A stretch of 64,000 nucleotides of DNA from the NCBI RefSeq assembly GCF_014648435.1, contig NZ_BMRC01000035.1:18473-82472 (forward strand), read 5' to 3'. Under the pieces are notes generated by a model. It saw only the letters and a list, made by a program, of their open reading frames with translations. It was not told the origin of the DNA and searched no databases. Shown one piece after another: positions 16,911 to 27,086 of this stretch (position 1 is the first letter of the stretch; each line of letters starts with the position of its first letter). Position numbers and translations under genes: made by a program. Source of the stretch: Nonomuraea spiralis (GTDB lineage Bacteria; Actinomycetota; Actinomycetes; Streptosporangiales; Streptosporangiaceae).

Positions 16911-19876
16911 ATGACGAGCCGGTTGCTGCAGCGGAGCCTGGGTAGCCCCGACTACGACGGGATCAGGCAGGCGCTGCGCAACGACACCTCGACACCGGTG
17001 ATCAGTGCGCGCGGGCTGGAGGTGCGGGTCGCGGTGTTGCCGCTGTTCACGCACGACGGCCGCCAGGCGGTCAGGGTGTCGAGCACGCAGCCCCTGACCC
17101 ACGTGCTGGTGGGCGTGGACAGCGCCTCGGGCACGGACGTGACGCTGCTGGTGCCCGAGGTGGACGCGCCGCGCACGCTCACCCTGGAGTGCCGCGACGA
17201 CGCGGGCGTGGTCGGCAGCGCGCAGGTCACGGTCACGCCGCAGCGCAAGTGGAGCGTGTTCGTCGTGCACCACTCGCACCTCGACATCGGCTACACCGAC
17301 CCGCAGGGCACGGTGCTCCGCCACCACCTCGACTACCTCGACGCGGCGCTGCGGCTGGCCGAGGAGACCGCCTCCTGGCCCGACGACGCCAAGTTCAGGT
17401 GGACGGTCGAGTCCTCGATGCCCGCGCTCAAATGGCTCGACGCCCGGCCCGCCGAGCAGGTCGAGTCGTTCGCCGCGCTGGCCAGGGCGGGCGTGATCGA
17501 GGTGACCGCGCTGCCGTTCCAGCTGCACACCGAGGCGTGCTCGACCGAGGAGCTCTACCGCCAGCTCCGCTTCACCGGTCAGCTCAAGGACCGGTACGGC
17601 TTCGCCACCAGGTCGGCCATGCACACCGACGTGCCGGGCGCGGTCGTCGGCCTGGTGGACGCGCTGAACGCCTCCGGCGTGCGCTACCTCGCCGCCGCGC
17701 ACAACTGGGCCGGGCGGTCGGTGCCGTACCTGCACGGGGGCGACAAGCTGACCAGGCCGTTCCGGTGGCGGGCGCCGAGCGGGAACGAGCTGCTGGTGTG
17801 GTTCACCGACACGCCGCACGGGATGGCGTACATGGAGGGCAACACGGTCGGGCTGACCGACTCCTACGAGCTGGCCGACGACCTGCTGCCGCGCTACCTG
17901 TCGGCGCTGGCCACGCGCGGTTACCCGTACGGGCCGGGGACGTTCGGCTGGCAGGGGCCGGACGCGCCGCGCGAGCCGTACGAGCTGGACGTGCTGCACC
18001 TGCGCGTGCAGGGCGCGCACGCCGACAACGCCGGGCCGTCGATCGTGCCGGCCTCGATCGCCCGCCAGTGGAACGAGACGTGGGCCTGGCCGCGCCTGCG
18101 CTCGGCGGTCAACAGCGACTTCTTCGAGCACGTCGAGGAGCGCTACCACGACCGGCTGGCGGTGCACGAGGGCGACTGGACCGACTGGTGGGCCGACGGG
18201 CTCGGCTCGGGCGCGCGCCCGCTCGGCTACGTACGCCGCGCGCAGTCGGCCCTGCGCGTCGCCGAGACCCTGCACACGATCGCCGGCACCGATGCCACGG
18301 CCCAGATCGACGAGGCGTACGACAAGGTCGCCCTGTTCAACGAGCACACGTGGGGCGCGGCCAACCCGTGGGAGGACGCCGAGGAGGCGGGCGACTCCGG
18401 CGGCCTGCAGTGGACCCGCAAGTCCTCGGGCGCCTACCAGGCCCAGGACGACGCCTCCGACCTGATGCACGCCGCGACCCGCCGCTTCGCCGCCGCCCTG
18501 TCCGAACCGGAGCCGGGCACGCGGCCGGGCTCGGGTGTGGAAGGCGGCGCCCTGGCCGCCTTCGCCGTCTTCAACCCCGGCACCCGGGCGCGGACCGACG
18601 TGGTACGCGCGTTCCTGCCGCGCGACGTGGTGGCCATGGACGTGCCGATCGCGCTGGTGGACGCGCGGACCGGCGAGAGCGTGCCGCACCACGAGGAGAT
18701 CGTGGACCCCGGCGACTGGCCGACCCGCCCGATCGGCCGGCACATCCAGGCGGTCGTGGCCGACGTCCCCGGCTACGGCTACGCGCGGCTCGACGTCGTC
18801 CCCGCGCGGAGTCAGGCCCCCGAACCGGTCGAACCGGACACGGGCGGCGTGATCGAGAACGAGTTCTACCGGGTCGCCTACGACGTGCGCGAGGGCTACA
18901 TCAGCTCGATCTTCGACAAGTCCGCCGGCCGCGAGCTGGTCAACGGCGACGCCGCAGCCGGCTTCGGCCAGTACGTCTATGACCGCTACGCCACCGCCCC
19001 GCACTTCAACCACCTGTCGGGGCACGTCGGCGCGCACGACCGGACGCTGCTCGGCGACCGGGCCGTCGCCCGCAACGCGACGATCGTCAAGGCCCAGCGC
19101 ACGGAGGTCGGCGAGAAGCTGGTGGTCGAGCTCCAGGGCAAGGGCGTCGACTGGCTGCGCACCACGATCGAGCTGCACCGGGGCGTCCCCAGGCTCGACC
19201 TGACCTACCAGCTCGCCAAGCAGGGCACCCCGGCCAAGGAGGCGGTGTTCCTGGCCTTCCCGTTCGCCACGGGCCCGGCCACGGGCTGGGAGCTGACCGG
19301 CGGCGTCGGCGGGCCGGACGTGCCGCGCGTGCCGGGCTCGGCCGAGTACATGTTGCCGATCAGGCACTGGATCGCCTTCGAGGACCCCGAGCTGACCGTC
19401 GCCTGGGCCACCCTGGAAGCGCCGCTGGTGCAGCTCGGCACCATCCACATGCCGTACGCGCCGTTCCCGCCCACACTCGACCAGGAGGACGGCACGGTCT
19501 ACTCCTGGGCGCTCAACAACATCTGGGACACCAACTTCCCGGCTCAGCAGCAGGGCGAGACGACCTTCCGCTACGCCGTCACGTCGGCGGCGGGCGTCAA
19601 GGGCAGCAGGCTGGGCGCGGCGGCGGCCTCGGGACTGACCGAGCCGTTCGTCGGCGCACTGGTCACCGACGGCCCGCCGGCCTCCGAGACCTACGCCTCG
19701 GTGGACCACCCCGACGTGCTGATCACCTCGATCGGCCGGGTGGACGGGGAGCAGGTGGTACGGCTCCAGTCGCTGGCCGCCGAGCCGGTGACGGCGATGG
19801 TCACGGTCCCGGGGCGGGAACCGGTCGAGGTACGGCTGCCGGCCTGCGGCGTCGCCGTCGTTGGGGGGAAGCGCGC

Positions 19877-19880
<4 letters not shown>
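16911..19880 (+). CDS. Glycoside hydrolase family 38-type alpha-mannosidase
   Basis: 989 residues, no signal peptide, so probably cytoplasmic and acting on imported oligosaccharides. The GH38 catalytic domain starts after a beta-rich N-terminal segment, with VHHSHLDIGYTDPQ near residue 119. This gives the metal-binding His and Asp of the GH38 signature. AMHTDVPG near 240 is the expected position of the catalytic nucleophile Asp, and FNEHTWGA near 475 is a further active-site motif. The C-terminal half is the family's beta-sandwich region. GH38 enzymes are zinc-dependent retaining alpha-mannosidases; the exact linkage is not predictable. The GTG of the next gene overlaps its stop (GTGA at 19877-19880). 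Confidence 0.85.
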
Positions 19881-21109
<1,229 letters not shown>

Positions 21110-21118
21110 TTGGCCGCT

Positions 21119-22555
21119 ATGTCCGAAGAAGCGCAGACGACCCCGCCCGCCGACAACCTCGTCACCACCCGGCACACCCTGCCCACCGGCCAGGGGTACA
21201 CCGCGACCACCGGAACCATGGTGGTGCGCGAGGAGGTGTTCACGGACGGGGCGTTCGGCGGCCACCGCCCGAAGGCCGAGGTGTTCCTCACCTCCTACAC
21301 GCTCGACGACGCCGACCCGCTGACCAGACCGGTCACGTTCGCCTTCAACGGCGGCCCCGGGTCGTCGAGCGTGTGGCTGCACCTCGGCATCCTCGGGCCG
21401 CGCCGGGTCGTGATGGGGGACGCGGGCGGGCTCCTGCCTCCCCCGTACGCGCTCGCCGACAACGACGAGACCCTGCTCAAGGTGAGCGACCTGGTCGTCA
21501 TCGACCCGATGTCCACCGGCTACTCGCGGGCGGCCGAGGGGGAGAAGGCCGAGCCGTACCACGGGTTCAGCGGCGACCTGGAGTCGGTCGGCGAGGTGAT
21601 CCGGCTCTGGACGACCAGGAACGCGCGGTGGATGTCGCCGAAATTCCTGGCCGGCGAGTCGTACGGCACGGTCAGGGCGGCCGGGCTGGCCGACCACCTC
21701 CAGTCGCGGTACGGCATGTACCTCAACGGCGTGATGCTGATCTCCTCGGTGCTCGACTACGCGACCGTGGAGTTCAACGAGGGCAACGACCTGGCCTACG
21801 CCCTCTATCTACCGACATATGCCGCCATCGCGCACTATCACGGGCTGCATGGCGACCGGCCGCTCGCCGACGTGCTGCGCGAGGCCGAGGAGTACGCCGC
21901 CCGCGACTACCCCTGGGCCCTGGCCCGCGGCAACCGCCTGACCCCCGCCGAGCGCGCCACCGCGGTCTCCAGGGTCGCCGCGCTGTCCGGCCTGTCCGAG
22001 GGCTACGTCGACCGCGTGGACCTGCGCATCGAGCACATCCGCTTCTTCACCGAGCTGCTGCGCGAGCGCCGCCTTACCGTCGGCAGGCTCGACGGCCGCT
22101 TCACCGGCTGGGACCCCGACAGCGGGCGCGAGCACTTCACCGCCGACCCGAGCATGAACGCCATCACCGGCCCCTACAGCGCCGCGCTCAACCACTACCT
22201 GCGGACCGAGCTGGGCTACGCCAACGACCTGCCGTACGAGATCCTCACCTCGCGGGTGCACCCGTGGTCGTACAAGGAGTTCGAGGGCGCGCACGTCATC
22301 GTGACCGACCGGCTCGGCGCCGCCATGCGGACCAACCCGCACCTGCGCGTGCACGTGGCCTGCGGCTACCACGACGGCGCCACGCCCTACTACGCCGCCG
22401 AGCACGCCTTCGCCCACCTGCCCGTGCCCGCCGAGCTGGCGGCCAACGTCGAGTTCAAGTACTACGAGGCCGGCCACATGATGTACGTGCACGAGCCCAG
22501 CAGGCTGAGCCAGTCAGCCGACCTGGCGGCCTTCGTGCTCGGACAGCAGGCTTGA
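21119..22555 (+). CDS. Serine carboxypeptidase, peptidase family S10
   Basis: 478 residues from the ATG at 21119; an in-frame TTG at 21110 is less likely because it falls in the promoter. S10 motifs are clear: TFAFNGGPGSSSVWLHLG (oxyanion region, near 73), DPMSTGYS, the nucleophile motif FLAGESYGT near 180, a late Asp in HVACGYHDGATPYY (near 420) and a His in EAGHMMY (near 455), giving the Ser-Asp-His triad. No signal peptide is evident, unlike eukaryotic lysosomal relatives, so it is probably cytoplasmic. It removes C-terminal residues from peptides. Its end overlaps the convergent lipoprotein gene by 42 bases. Location inside the sugar regulon may be incidental. Confidence 0.9.
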   Translation: MSEEAQTTPPADNLVTTRHTLPTGQGYTATTGTMVVREEVFTDGAFGGHRPKAEVFLTSYTLDDADPLTRPVTFAFNGGPGSSSVWLHLGILGPRRVVMGDAGGLLPPPYALADNDETLLKVSDLVVIDPMSTGYSRAAEGEKAEPYHGFSGDLESVGEVIRLWTTRNARWMSPKFLAGESYGTVRAAGLADHLQSRYGMYLNGVMLISSVLDYATVEFNEGNDLAYALYLPTYAAIAHYHGLHGDRPLADVLREAEEYAARDYPWALARGNRLTPAERATAVSRVAALSGLSEGYVDRVDLRIEHIRFFTELLRERRLTVGRLDGRFTGWDPDSGREHFTADPSMNAITGPYSAALNHYLRTELGYANDLPYEILTSRVHPWSYKEFEGAHVIVTDRLGAAMRTNPHLRVHVACGYHDGATPYYAAEHAFAHLPVPAELAANVEFKYYEAGHMMYVHEPSRLSQSADLAAFVLGQQA

Positions 22556-23428
22556 GGCGCGTGCCAGCCGCTCCCGCAGGCTCGCCGCCAGCGCGTCGAA
22601 GCGGTCGCGGTTGTCCCGGATGATCGCCCGCTGAAGCTCGGCGTCGGCCGTGAACCAGGCGGCGACCAGGCCCGACGACCACTTGCAGGTCGTGTCGGCG
22701 ACGGCCGTCTGCTTCTCCTCCTCGCTCACACGCGGCTTCTCCAGGTCCCAGCGCGAGTCGGCGATGGCCGCCTCGGGATCCGGGTAGGAGTGCCCGGCCT
22801 GGGTCATGCACGACTGCCAGCGCCTGGTCGCCGCGGTCACGCCGCCGTGCTTGGCGGCCTGCTCCAGCGTGAGCGAGTCCTGGAGGCCCAGCCAGGGCCA
22901 GTCGGCCTTGCGGGTGCCGCTCTCCAGGGCGGAGGAGGCACGGTCGAGGCAACCGCGGTCGGCCGCGGTGCCGTACAGGCGGTGGCGGGTGTGCTTGGGC
23001 AGTTTGTTGATCCAGGAACCGCTGGTGTCCGGGGACGGCGGCCTGGCCAGGTGGTAGCCGTACCGCTGGGCGGCGGCGGTGTCCACGACGCCGTAGCGGC
23101 GGGAGTTGCCCGGGTCGATCGCGGCCAGGTCGGCGGCGTTCTCGGCGGGTGGGGTGACGGTGAGGCCGCGGCGGCTCATGCACCGTACGACCAGGTGGTT
23201 GTGGGCGTTGCCCAGGACGGCCTGCTGCTCGGGAGTCGGCTTGTAGGCGTCGAACGGCAACACGAGCTGCGACACCGAGGTCACGCCCGCCGGGGGCCGT
23301 TCGCGTACGGGCTCGGCGGTGGCGCAGGCCGCGACGGACAGCAGCAGCGCGCCCGCGAGGAGCCCACGACAGCCGGTTTCCGGCGGCCAAGCCCGGAAAC
23401 CGGCACTCCCGTTATTTCTCAGCGGCAC
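22514..23428 (-). CDS. Lipoprotein of unknown function
   Basis: About 304 residues. The lipobox is SVAAC, about 32 residues after the chosen GTG at 23428, preceded by a hydrophobic run GLLAGALLL. The start is uncertain: no ATG exists in this frame near the lipobox, and the only usual start upstream is a GTG inside the end of the I36 gene, so the coding region would run through a strong 12-bp hairpin. The mature protein has paired cysteines (VRCMSRRG, DRGCLDRA, WQSCMTQAG, DTTCKWS) and a repeated pattern of a Cys followed by about 10 residues and Tyr/Gly, as seen in poorly characterised actinomycete lipoproteins. I do not recognise a named family. It converges on the S10 gene with a 42-base overlap. 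Confidence 0.6.
   Translation of the reverse strand: MPLRNNGSAGFRAWPPETGCRGLLAGALLLSVAACATAEPVRERPPAGVTSVSQLVLPFDAYKPTPEQQAVLGNAHNHLVVRCMSRRGLTVTPPAENAADLAAIDPGNSRRYGVVDTAAAQRYGYHLARPPSPDTSGSWINKLPKHTRHRLYGTAADRGCLDRASSALESGTRKADWPWLGLQDSLTLEQAAKHGGVTAATRRWQSCMTQAGHSYPDPEAAIADSRWDLEKPRVSEEEKQTAVADTTCKWSSGLVAAWFTADAELQRAIIRDNRDRFDALAASLRERLARASSLLSEHEGRQVG
23372..23404 (-). terminator. Hairpin after the I36 gene (12-bp perfect stem)
   Basis: GCCGGTTTCCGG at 23372-23383 pairs exactly with CCGGAAACCGGC at 23393-23404, with a 9-base loop. It begins 14 bases after the I36 stop codon on the minus strand. There is no U-tract, as is common for actinomycete terminators. It also falls inside the presumed signal-peptide region of the downstream lipoprotein. 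Confidence 0.6.
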
Positions 23429-23838
23429 CAGATGTCGATCGAGCTGGTGCGGTTGTTGCCGATGGCGTTGTTCACCAGGTAACCGTCGTTGGAGTTGTGG
23501 GTGAAGGTGCTGTGGGCACCGGTGTACTCGGCGTGCTGCCAGAGGGTGGTGCTGCAGCCGACGCGGTTCCTGACCGAGCTGGTCTCGTTGTCCATGCTGT
23601 GCCAGGTGTTGCTGAAGTCCCAGTTCAGCCAGTTGTTGTCGGCCAGGTCGGAGTCGTCGGCCGTGAAGTCGCGCCAGTGGTCGCTCTGGCCTCGGTTGTA
23701 GTCGAAACCGGCGTACAGGCAGACGCGGCCGCCGTAACAGGTCGAACGCGGGCTGGCCTCCGCGGCGGCAGCCGGGACGACCACGGTGAACAGCGCGGCC
23801 GCGGCGACGATGGCGGCGGCCTTCTTGGTGAGCCTCAC
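23419..23838 (-). CDS. Secreted peptidase-inhibitor family I36-like protein
   Basis: 139 residues from a GTG with AGGAGAG just upstream. A Sec signal peptide (KKAAAIVAAAALFTVVVPAAAAEA) is followed by a small beta-rich domain with CYGGRVCLYAGFDYNRG, WLNWDFSNTWHSMDNETSSVRNR and a C-terminal DIWCR. This is the crystallin-like pattern of actinomycete I36 proteins, whose type member is the Streptomyces metalloproteinase inhibitor SMPI. Four cysteines allow two disulfides. Whether this protein inhibits a peptidase is unknown; many family members are untested. It is followed by a strong hairpin. Confidence 0.8.
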   Translation of the reverse strand: MRLTKKAAAIVAAAALFTVVVPAAAAEASPRSTCYGGRVCLYAGFDYNRGQSDHWRDFTADDSDLADNNWLNWDFSNTWHSMDNETSSVRNRVGCSTTLWQHAEYTGAHSTFTHNSNDGYLVNNAIGNNRTSSIDIWCR

Positions 23839-23928
23839 AGGTCTCTCCTAGATCGGTGAGTCGTTTCGGAACCCGTTCAGCGTGTTGGGAGGGGGCTCGG
23901 GACCCACCCTCATGAGACACGCAGAGAA

Positions 23929-23941
23929 CCTGGTTACCAGG
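23929..23941. repeat. 13-bp perfect palindrome upstream of the I36 gene
   Basis: CCTGGTTACCAGG, about 90 bases upstream of the I36 start, in the 176-base gap between the SDR gene and the I36 gene (both leftward). Operator-like, but no regulator can be assigned. The rest of this gap shows no other clear feature. Confidence 0.3.
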
Positions 23942-24014
23942 CTCACCACCTGGCACTTCGTCGCATTGACGCAACGCTTGCCAGGATTGGGCGGCGACTG
24001 GGGACTTACTCGAC

Positions 24015-24785
24015 CTAGTCGGGGAGCGCCGCCGGGTTTCGGGCCAGCAGACCCCCGTCCACGCGGTGCTCGGCCCCGGTGATGAACGACGAGCGCGGCC
24101 CCGCCAGGAACGCCACCAGCTCGGCCACCTCCTCCGGACGGCCCACGCGGCCCAGCGGATGGGCCTTGCCCCACTGCTCGACCTGCTCCTCCTGCGACAA
24201 CTCGCCCCGCCACAGGTCGGCCGCCCAGCGCAGCATGGGGGTGTCCACCGAGCCGGGGCAGACCACGTTGACCCTGATCCCGTCGGCCGCGTGGTCGAGA
24301 GCCATGGCCCTGGTCAGGCCGTTCAGCGCGGCCTTGCTCGCGGTGTAGGCGGCCACCTGCGCCTGCGAGGAGAACGCCTGCACCGACGACATGACCACGA
24401 TCGAGCCGCCGCCGCGCTCCCTGAGCCTCGGCACGGCCGCCTTGCAGGTGAGGTAGACGCCCTTGAGGTTGATGTCCATGACCTCGTCCCACACCTCCTC
24501 GGGGGTGTCCTCGACCGTGCCGTAGCGCTGCACGCCGGCGCAGGTGACGACGATGTCGAGGCCGCCGTACCTGGTCACGGCCAGGTCCACGAGGTCGCGC
24601 AGGTCGCCGGCCCGGCGTACGTCGGCGACGACGCCGGTCACGTGCTCGCTGTCGAGCGCCGCGTCCTCGTCCACGCCGCAGAACACCACGTTCGCGCCGC
24701 CGTCGGCCAGCCGGTCGACCACCGCCCGGCCGATGCCCATGGACCCGCCGGTGACCAGCGCCACCTTCCCGGAAAACTCACTCAC
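24015..24785 (-). CDS. SDR-family NAD(P)-dependent oxidoreductase
   Basis: 256 residues from a GTG that overlaps the stop of the upstream epimerase-like gene by 4 bases. Classical short-chain dehydrogenase: cofactor motif TGGSMGIG near residue 13, DV near 61, CAG near 84, and the catalytic Asn-Ser-Tyr-Lys set (MDINLKGVY; MSSVQAFSSQ; AYTASKAALNG). VNVVCPGSVDTPM and a C-terminal SSFITGAEHRVDGG are also typical. An acidic residue is not obvious after the first strand, so NAD versus NADP is open. As the last gene of the leftward operon it may oxidise a free sugar to its lactone before the dehydratase step (inference). Confidence 0.9.
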   Translation of the reverse strand: MSEFSGKVALVTGGSMGIGRAVVDRLADGGANVVFCGVDEDAALDSEHVTGVVADVRRAGDLRDLVDLAVTRYGGLDIVVTCAGVQRYGTVEDTPEEVWDEVMDINLKGVYLTCKAAVPRLRERGGGSIVVMSSVQAFSSQAQVAAYTASKAALNGLTRAMALDHAADGIRVNVVCPGSVDTPMLRWAADLWRGELSQEEQVEQWGKAHPLGRVGRPEEVAELVAFLAGPRSSFITGAEHRVDGGLLARNPAALPD

Positions 24786-25792
24786 GCCAGCACCTCCGCG
24801 CGCCAACTCAACACCTTCGTCTCGTGCGGTCCGAGCGACAGGGCGCTCCCGTTGTCCACGGCGGCGGCCAGGCCGTCGGTCGGCATGCCGGCGAACGGTT
24901 CGAGCCCCAGCGTGTAGGCCCGGCCCCACCAGGGGTAACCGGTGGACGCGCCGAGCTCCTGCCACATCCACAGGTAGGGGAGGAGCGCCGCATCCCACTC
25001 CACCCGCATACCGATATCCCCCGAAATTTCGTACCAACCCTCGGTGAATCCTGTGAGGTAGACGATGTCGCTCGGCCCGCCCCGCTCCGGCACCACGCTC
25101 AGATCCGTCTCCCCGCCCCCGTCGGCGGGCACCACCGGCCACCGCCACGGCCCGCCGGGCCGCACCCGGCGCCCTGCCGGGTTGATCGGGCCCGCGTGCG
25201 GGATCACCCTGACCCCCTCGGGCAGCCGGATCCGCGCCCCGGCCCGCAGGAACGGCAGCCCGTAGACGATGTGCTGCCCCCACATGGCGTGCAGCGTGAG
25301 GTCCGACTCGTTGGTCGCCCGCCCTTCGACCTCCAGCGCGGCCGTCCCAGAGCGGAGCCTGAACACCTTCTCCACCCGGTACGGCAACCGCCGCGTCCGT
25401 ACGCCGAGCCGCACCGCGACCTCCTCCTCGGAGTCGGCCACGACCTCGCACGACCACGGCAGCCCGGCGACCTCGCCGTGCTGGGCGAGGCGGGCGCCCC
25501 GGTACTCGCTGGGCGCGCCGCCGTTGGGGAAGGCCTCCTGCCAGCCGCCCTCGTAGTGGTCGACGAACTGGGCGACGTCGTCGGCCGCGCCGTGACGGTG
25601 GTCGCGCGGATCCCGCAGGCCCTGCGGCGAGAGCCAGACGAAGTCGGTGTCGGTGGGTTTGTGGAGGAACTCCACCACGTCCCCGCCCTTGTCCGGCACG
25701 ACGGTCACGCGCAACCGCTCGTTCTCCAGCGTGACCGCCCGCAGCCCGTCGAGGGTGAGGTGCCGCAGGCGCGCCGCCCAGTTACGCCTCAC
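24782..25792 (-). CDS. Aldose 1-epimerase-like protein (DUF4432 type)
   Basis: 336 residues, no signal peptide. It has the beta-sandwich features of galactose mutarotase relatives: TLENERLRVTVVPDKGGDVVEFLHKPT at the N terminus, GGWQEAFPNGG near 95, MWGQHIVYGLPFL near 175 and GLEPFAG near 308. The pattern matches DUF4432/aldose-epimerase-like proteins, which sit in sugar catabolic clusters and are assumed to interconvert anomers or bind sugars. Start and stop overlap both neighbours by 4 bases (GTGA), so it is the middle gene of a tightly coupled three-gene operon. Confidence 0.75.
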   Translation of the reverse strand: MRRNWAARLRHLTLDGLRAVTLENERLRVTVVPDKGGDVVEFLHKPTDTDFVWLSPQGLRDPRDHRHGAADDVAQFVDHYEGGWQEAFPNGGAPSEYRGARLAQHGEVAGLPWSCEVVADSEEEVAVRLGVRTRRLPYRVEKVFRLRSGTAALEVEGRATNESDLTLHAMWGQHIVYGLPFLRAGARIRLPEGVRVIPHAGPINPAGRRVRPGGPWRWPVVPADGGGETDLSVVPERGGPSDIVYLTGFTEGWYEISGDIGMRVEWDAALLPYLWMWQELGASTGYPWWGRAYTLGLEPFAGMPTDGLAAAVDNGSALSLGPHETKVLSWRAEVLA

Positions 25793-26961
25793 TCGAACGT
25801 CACATCCAGGAACCTTGGCCGGTAGATGGACACGTCGCGGTAGTGGTCGGTGTTGACGAAGCTGTTGACGTTGTAGGAGACCACCAGGCCGTTCCCGGCG
25901 ACGTCGGGGTGGGCGTGGGCGTTGTAGGTGAAGACGTTCCCGCTGGTCTCGGGGGTGGTGTAGACGTGCTGCTTGCCGGTGAAGGGGCCGGTGGGCGAGC
26001 AGGAGGAGTAGGCCACGATGTTGGGGCTGAGCGCTTCGGTCGTGTCATGCGTGATCAGGACATATCCGGATCCGACCCGGGAGACGCTGTACTCGTTCGC
26101 CACCCCGCCCATGATCCGGGCCGAGTCCTTCTCGTCCGGCGACCAGGAGCCGTCGGCCGTACGGAACTCCCAGGCGCCCAGCAGGCTCTGGCCCCTGACC
26201 CGGGCGAGGTGCATGTACTTGGTCGCGCCCAGGTCCTCGACGCCGTACACGTAGGTGTAGCCGCCGTCCTTCAGGATGCCGGAGGCCCAGGAGACGCCGT
26301 GGCCCGAGGGCAGGTCGTGCACGCTGATCGGCTGGTCGAGCCGGCCGGGTGCGAACCTGGCCACCACGTTGCGGTGCCAGCGCCAGTCCCACGCGCCGGT
26401 GCCGAACCGCTCGTACTCCTGGTACGTCACCTCGACGACGCCGCCCGCCAGCGTGGCGTCCCCGGCCCAGAACCAGTGTTTGTCGTCCCGGGGCGGCATC
26501 ACGGCCTCGGGCTTGGCGGCCGTGCCGTCGTGGACCGTGGACAGCCGCCCGTTCCGCTCGACGGCGAAGGAGTTGTTCAGGAAGACGGTCGTGCCGCCCT
26601 CCTCGACGACGGGCGGCCTGGACCCGTCGGGGTTGACCCGGCCGAGGAAGGTGTCGGAGAACACCCACAACTCGCGGCCGTTCGGCAGCCGCAGCGAGTA
26701 GGTGCCGTCGGCTCCCGTCCAGTCGTCCAGGCGGCTGTTGTCGTCGCCGTACGAGGTGAACAGGCTGGTCAGCCGGGCGTCGACGGAAGCGCCGCGTACG
26801 GTGGGCGCGCACGCCGAGACCGGACCGGACGGCTGCTGCGTCGCGCCGATCGACGGCGGCACGGGCTTGGGCGGCGCGGCCCACGCCTGCTGCGGAACGG
26901 CGATCAGGCCGAGCACCGCGACGGCGAGGGGGGCGAGGGAGGAGCGGAATCGCGTCATCAC
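25789..26961 (-). CDS. Secreted DUF4185/DUF5005-like beta-propeller protein, probable glycan hydrolase
   Basis: 390 residues with a Sec signal peptide (RSSLAPLAVAVLGLIAVPQQAWA, cleavage near residue 29). The mature domain shows repeated blade-like motifs: DDWTGADGTYSLRLPNG, ELWVFSDTFLG near 105, FWAGDATL near 170, GVSWASGI, MGGVANEYSV and YNAHAHPDVAG. This resembles the DUF4185/DUF5005 five-bladed propeller families. From memory, some DUF4185 proteins were shown to be endo-D-arabinanases (GH183), but this protein may belong to a different branch. As the only secreted enzyme-like protein in the regulon it could cut the external polysaccharide whose fragments the ABC system imports (inference). 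It is the first gene of the leftward operon, with AGGAAC before the ATG. Confidence 0.7.
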   Translation of the reverse strand: MMTRFRSSLAPLAVAVLGLIAVPQQAWAAPPKPVPPSIGATQQPSGPVSACAPTVRGASVDARLTSLFTSYGDDNSRLDDWTGADGTYSLRLPNGRELWVFSDTFLGRVNPDGSRPPVVEEGGTTVFLNNSFAVERNGRLSTVHDGTAAKPEAVMPPRDDKHWFWAGDATLAGGVVEVTYQEYERFGTGAWDWRWHRNVVARFAPGRLDQPISVHDLPSGHGVSWASGILKDGGYTYVYGVEDLGATKYMHLARVRGQSLLGAWEFRTADGSWSPDEKDSARIMGGVANEYSVSRVGSGYVLITHDTTEALSPNIVAYSSCSPTGPFTGKQHVYTTPETSGNVFTYNAHAHPDVAGNGLVVSYNVNSFVNTDHYRDVSIYRPRFLDVTFE

Positions 26962-26995
26962 CGGTTCCTAAGGGGCTGGGGAGTCCCTACAGTTC

Positions 26996-27012
26996 TAGTC
27001 ATTAGATCACTT
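26996..27012. promoter_or_regulatory. GntR operator, copy 2
   Basis: TAGTCATTAGATCACTT matches the GntR-gene operator at 13227-13243 at 15 of 17 positions, with the right half site (ATCACTT) and the TAG centre identical. It lies 35 bases upstream of the leftward DUF4185-like gene and 75 bases upstream of the rightward ABC-F gene. It most likely controls the leftward operon, because the ABC-F gene has its own -10 box downstream of the site. Confidence 0.7.
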
Positions 27013-27074
27013 ACTGTCTAGAGTCCGGAGATCGCCGGGCCGAAAACCGGGTGCCGACCACGGAAGACGGCCGG

Positions 27075-27080
27075 TAACCT
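27075..27080 (+). promoter_or_regulatory. -10 box for a leaderless ABC-F mRNA
   Basis: TAACCT, 6 bases before the ATG at 27087; no Shine-Dalgarno is present. Confidence 0.5.
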
Positions 27081-27086
27081 GCCCGG

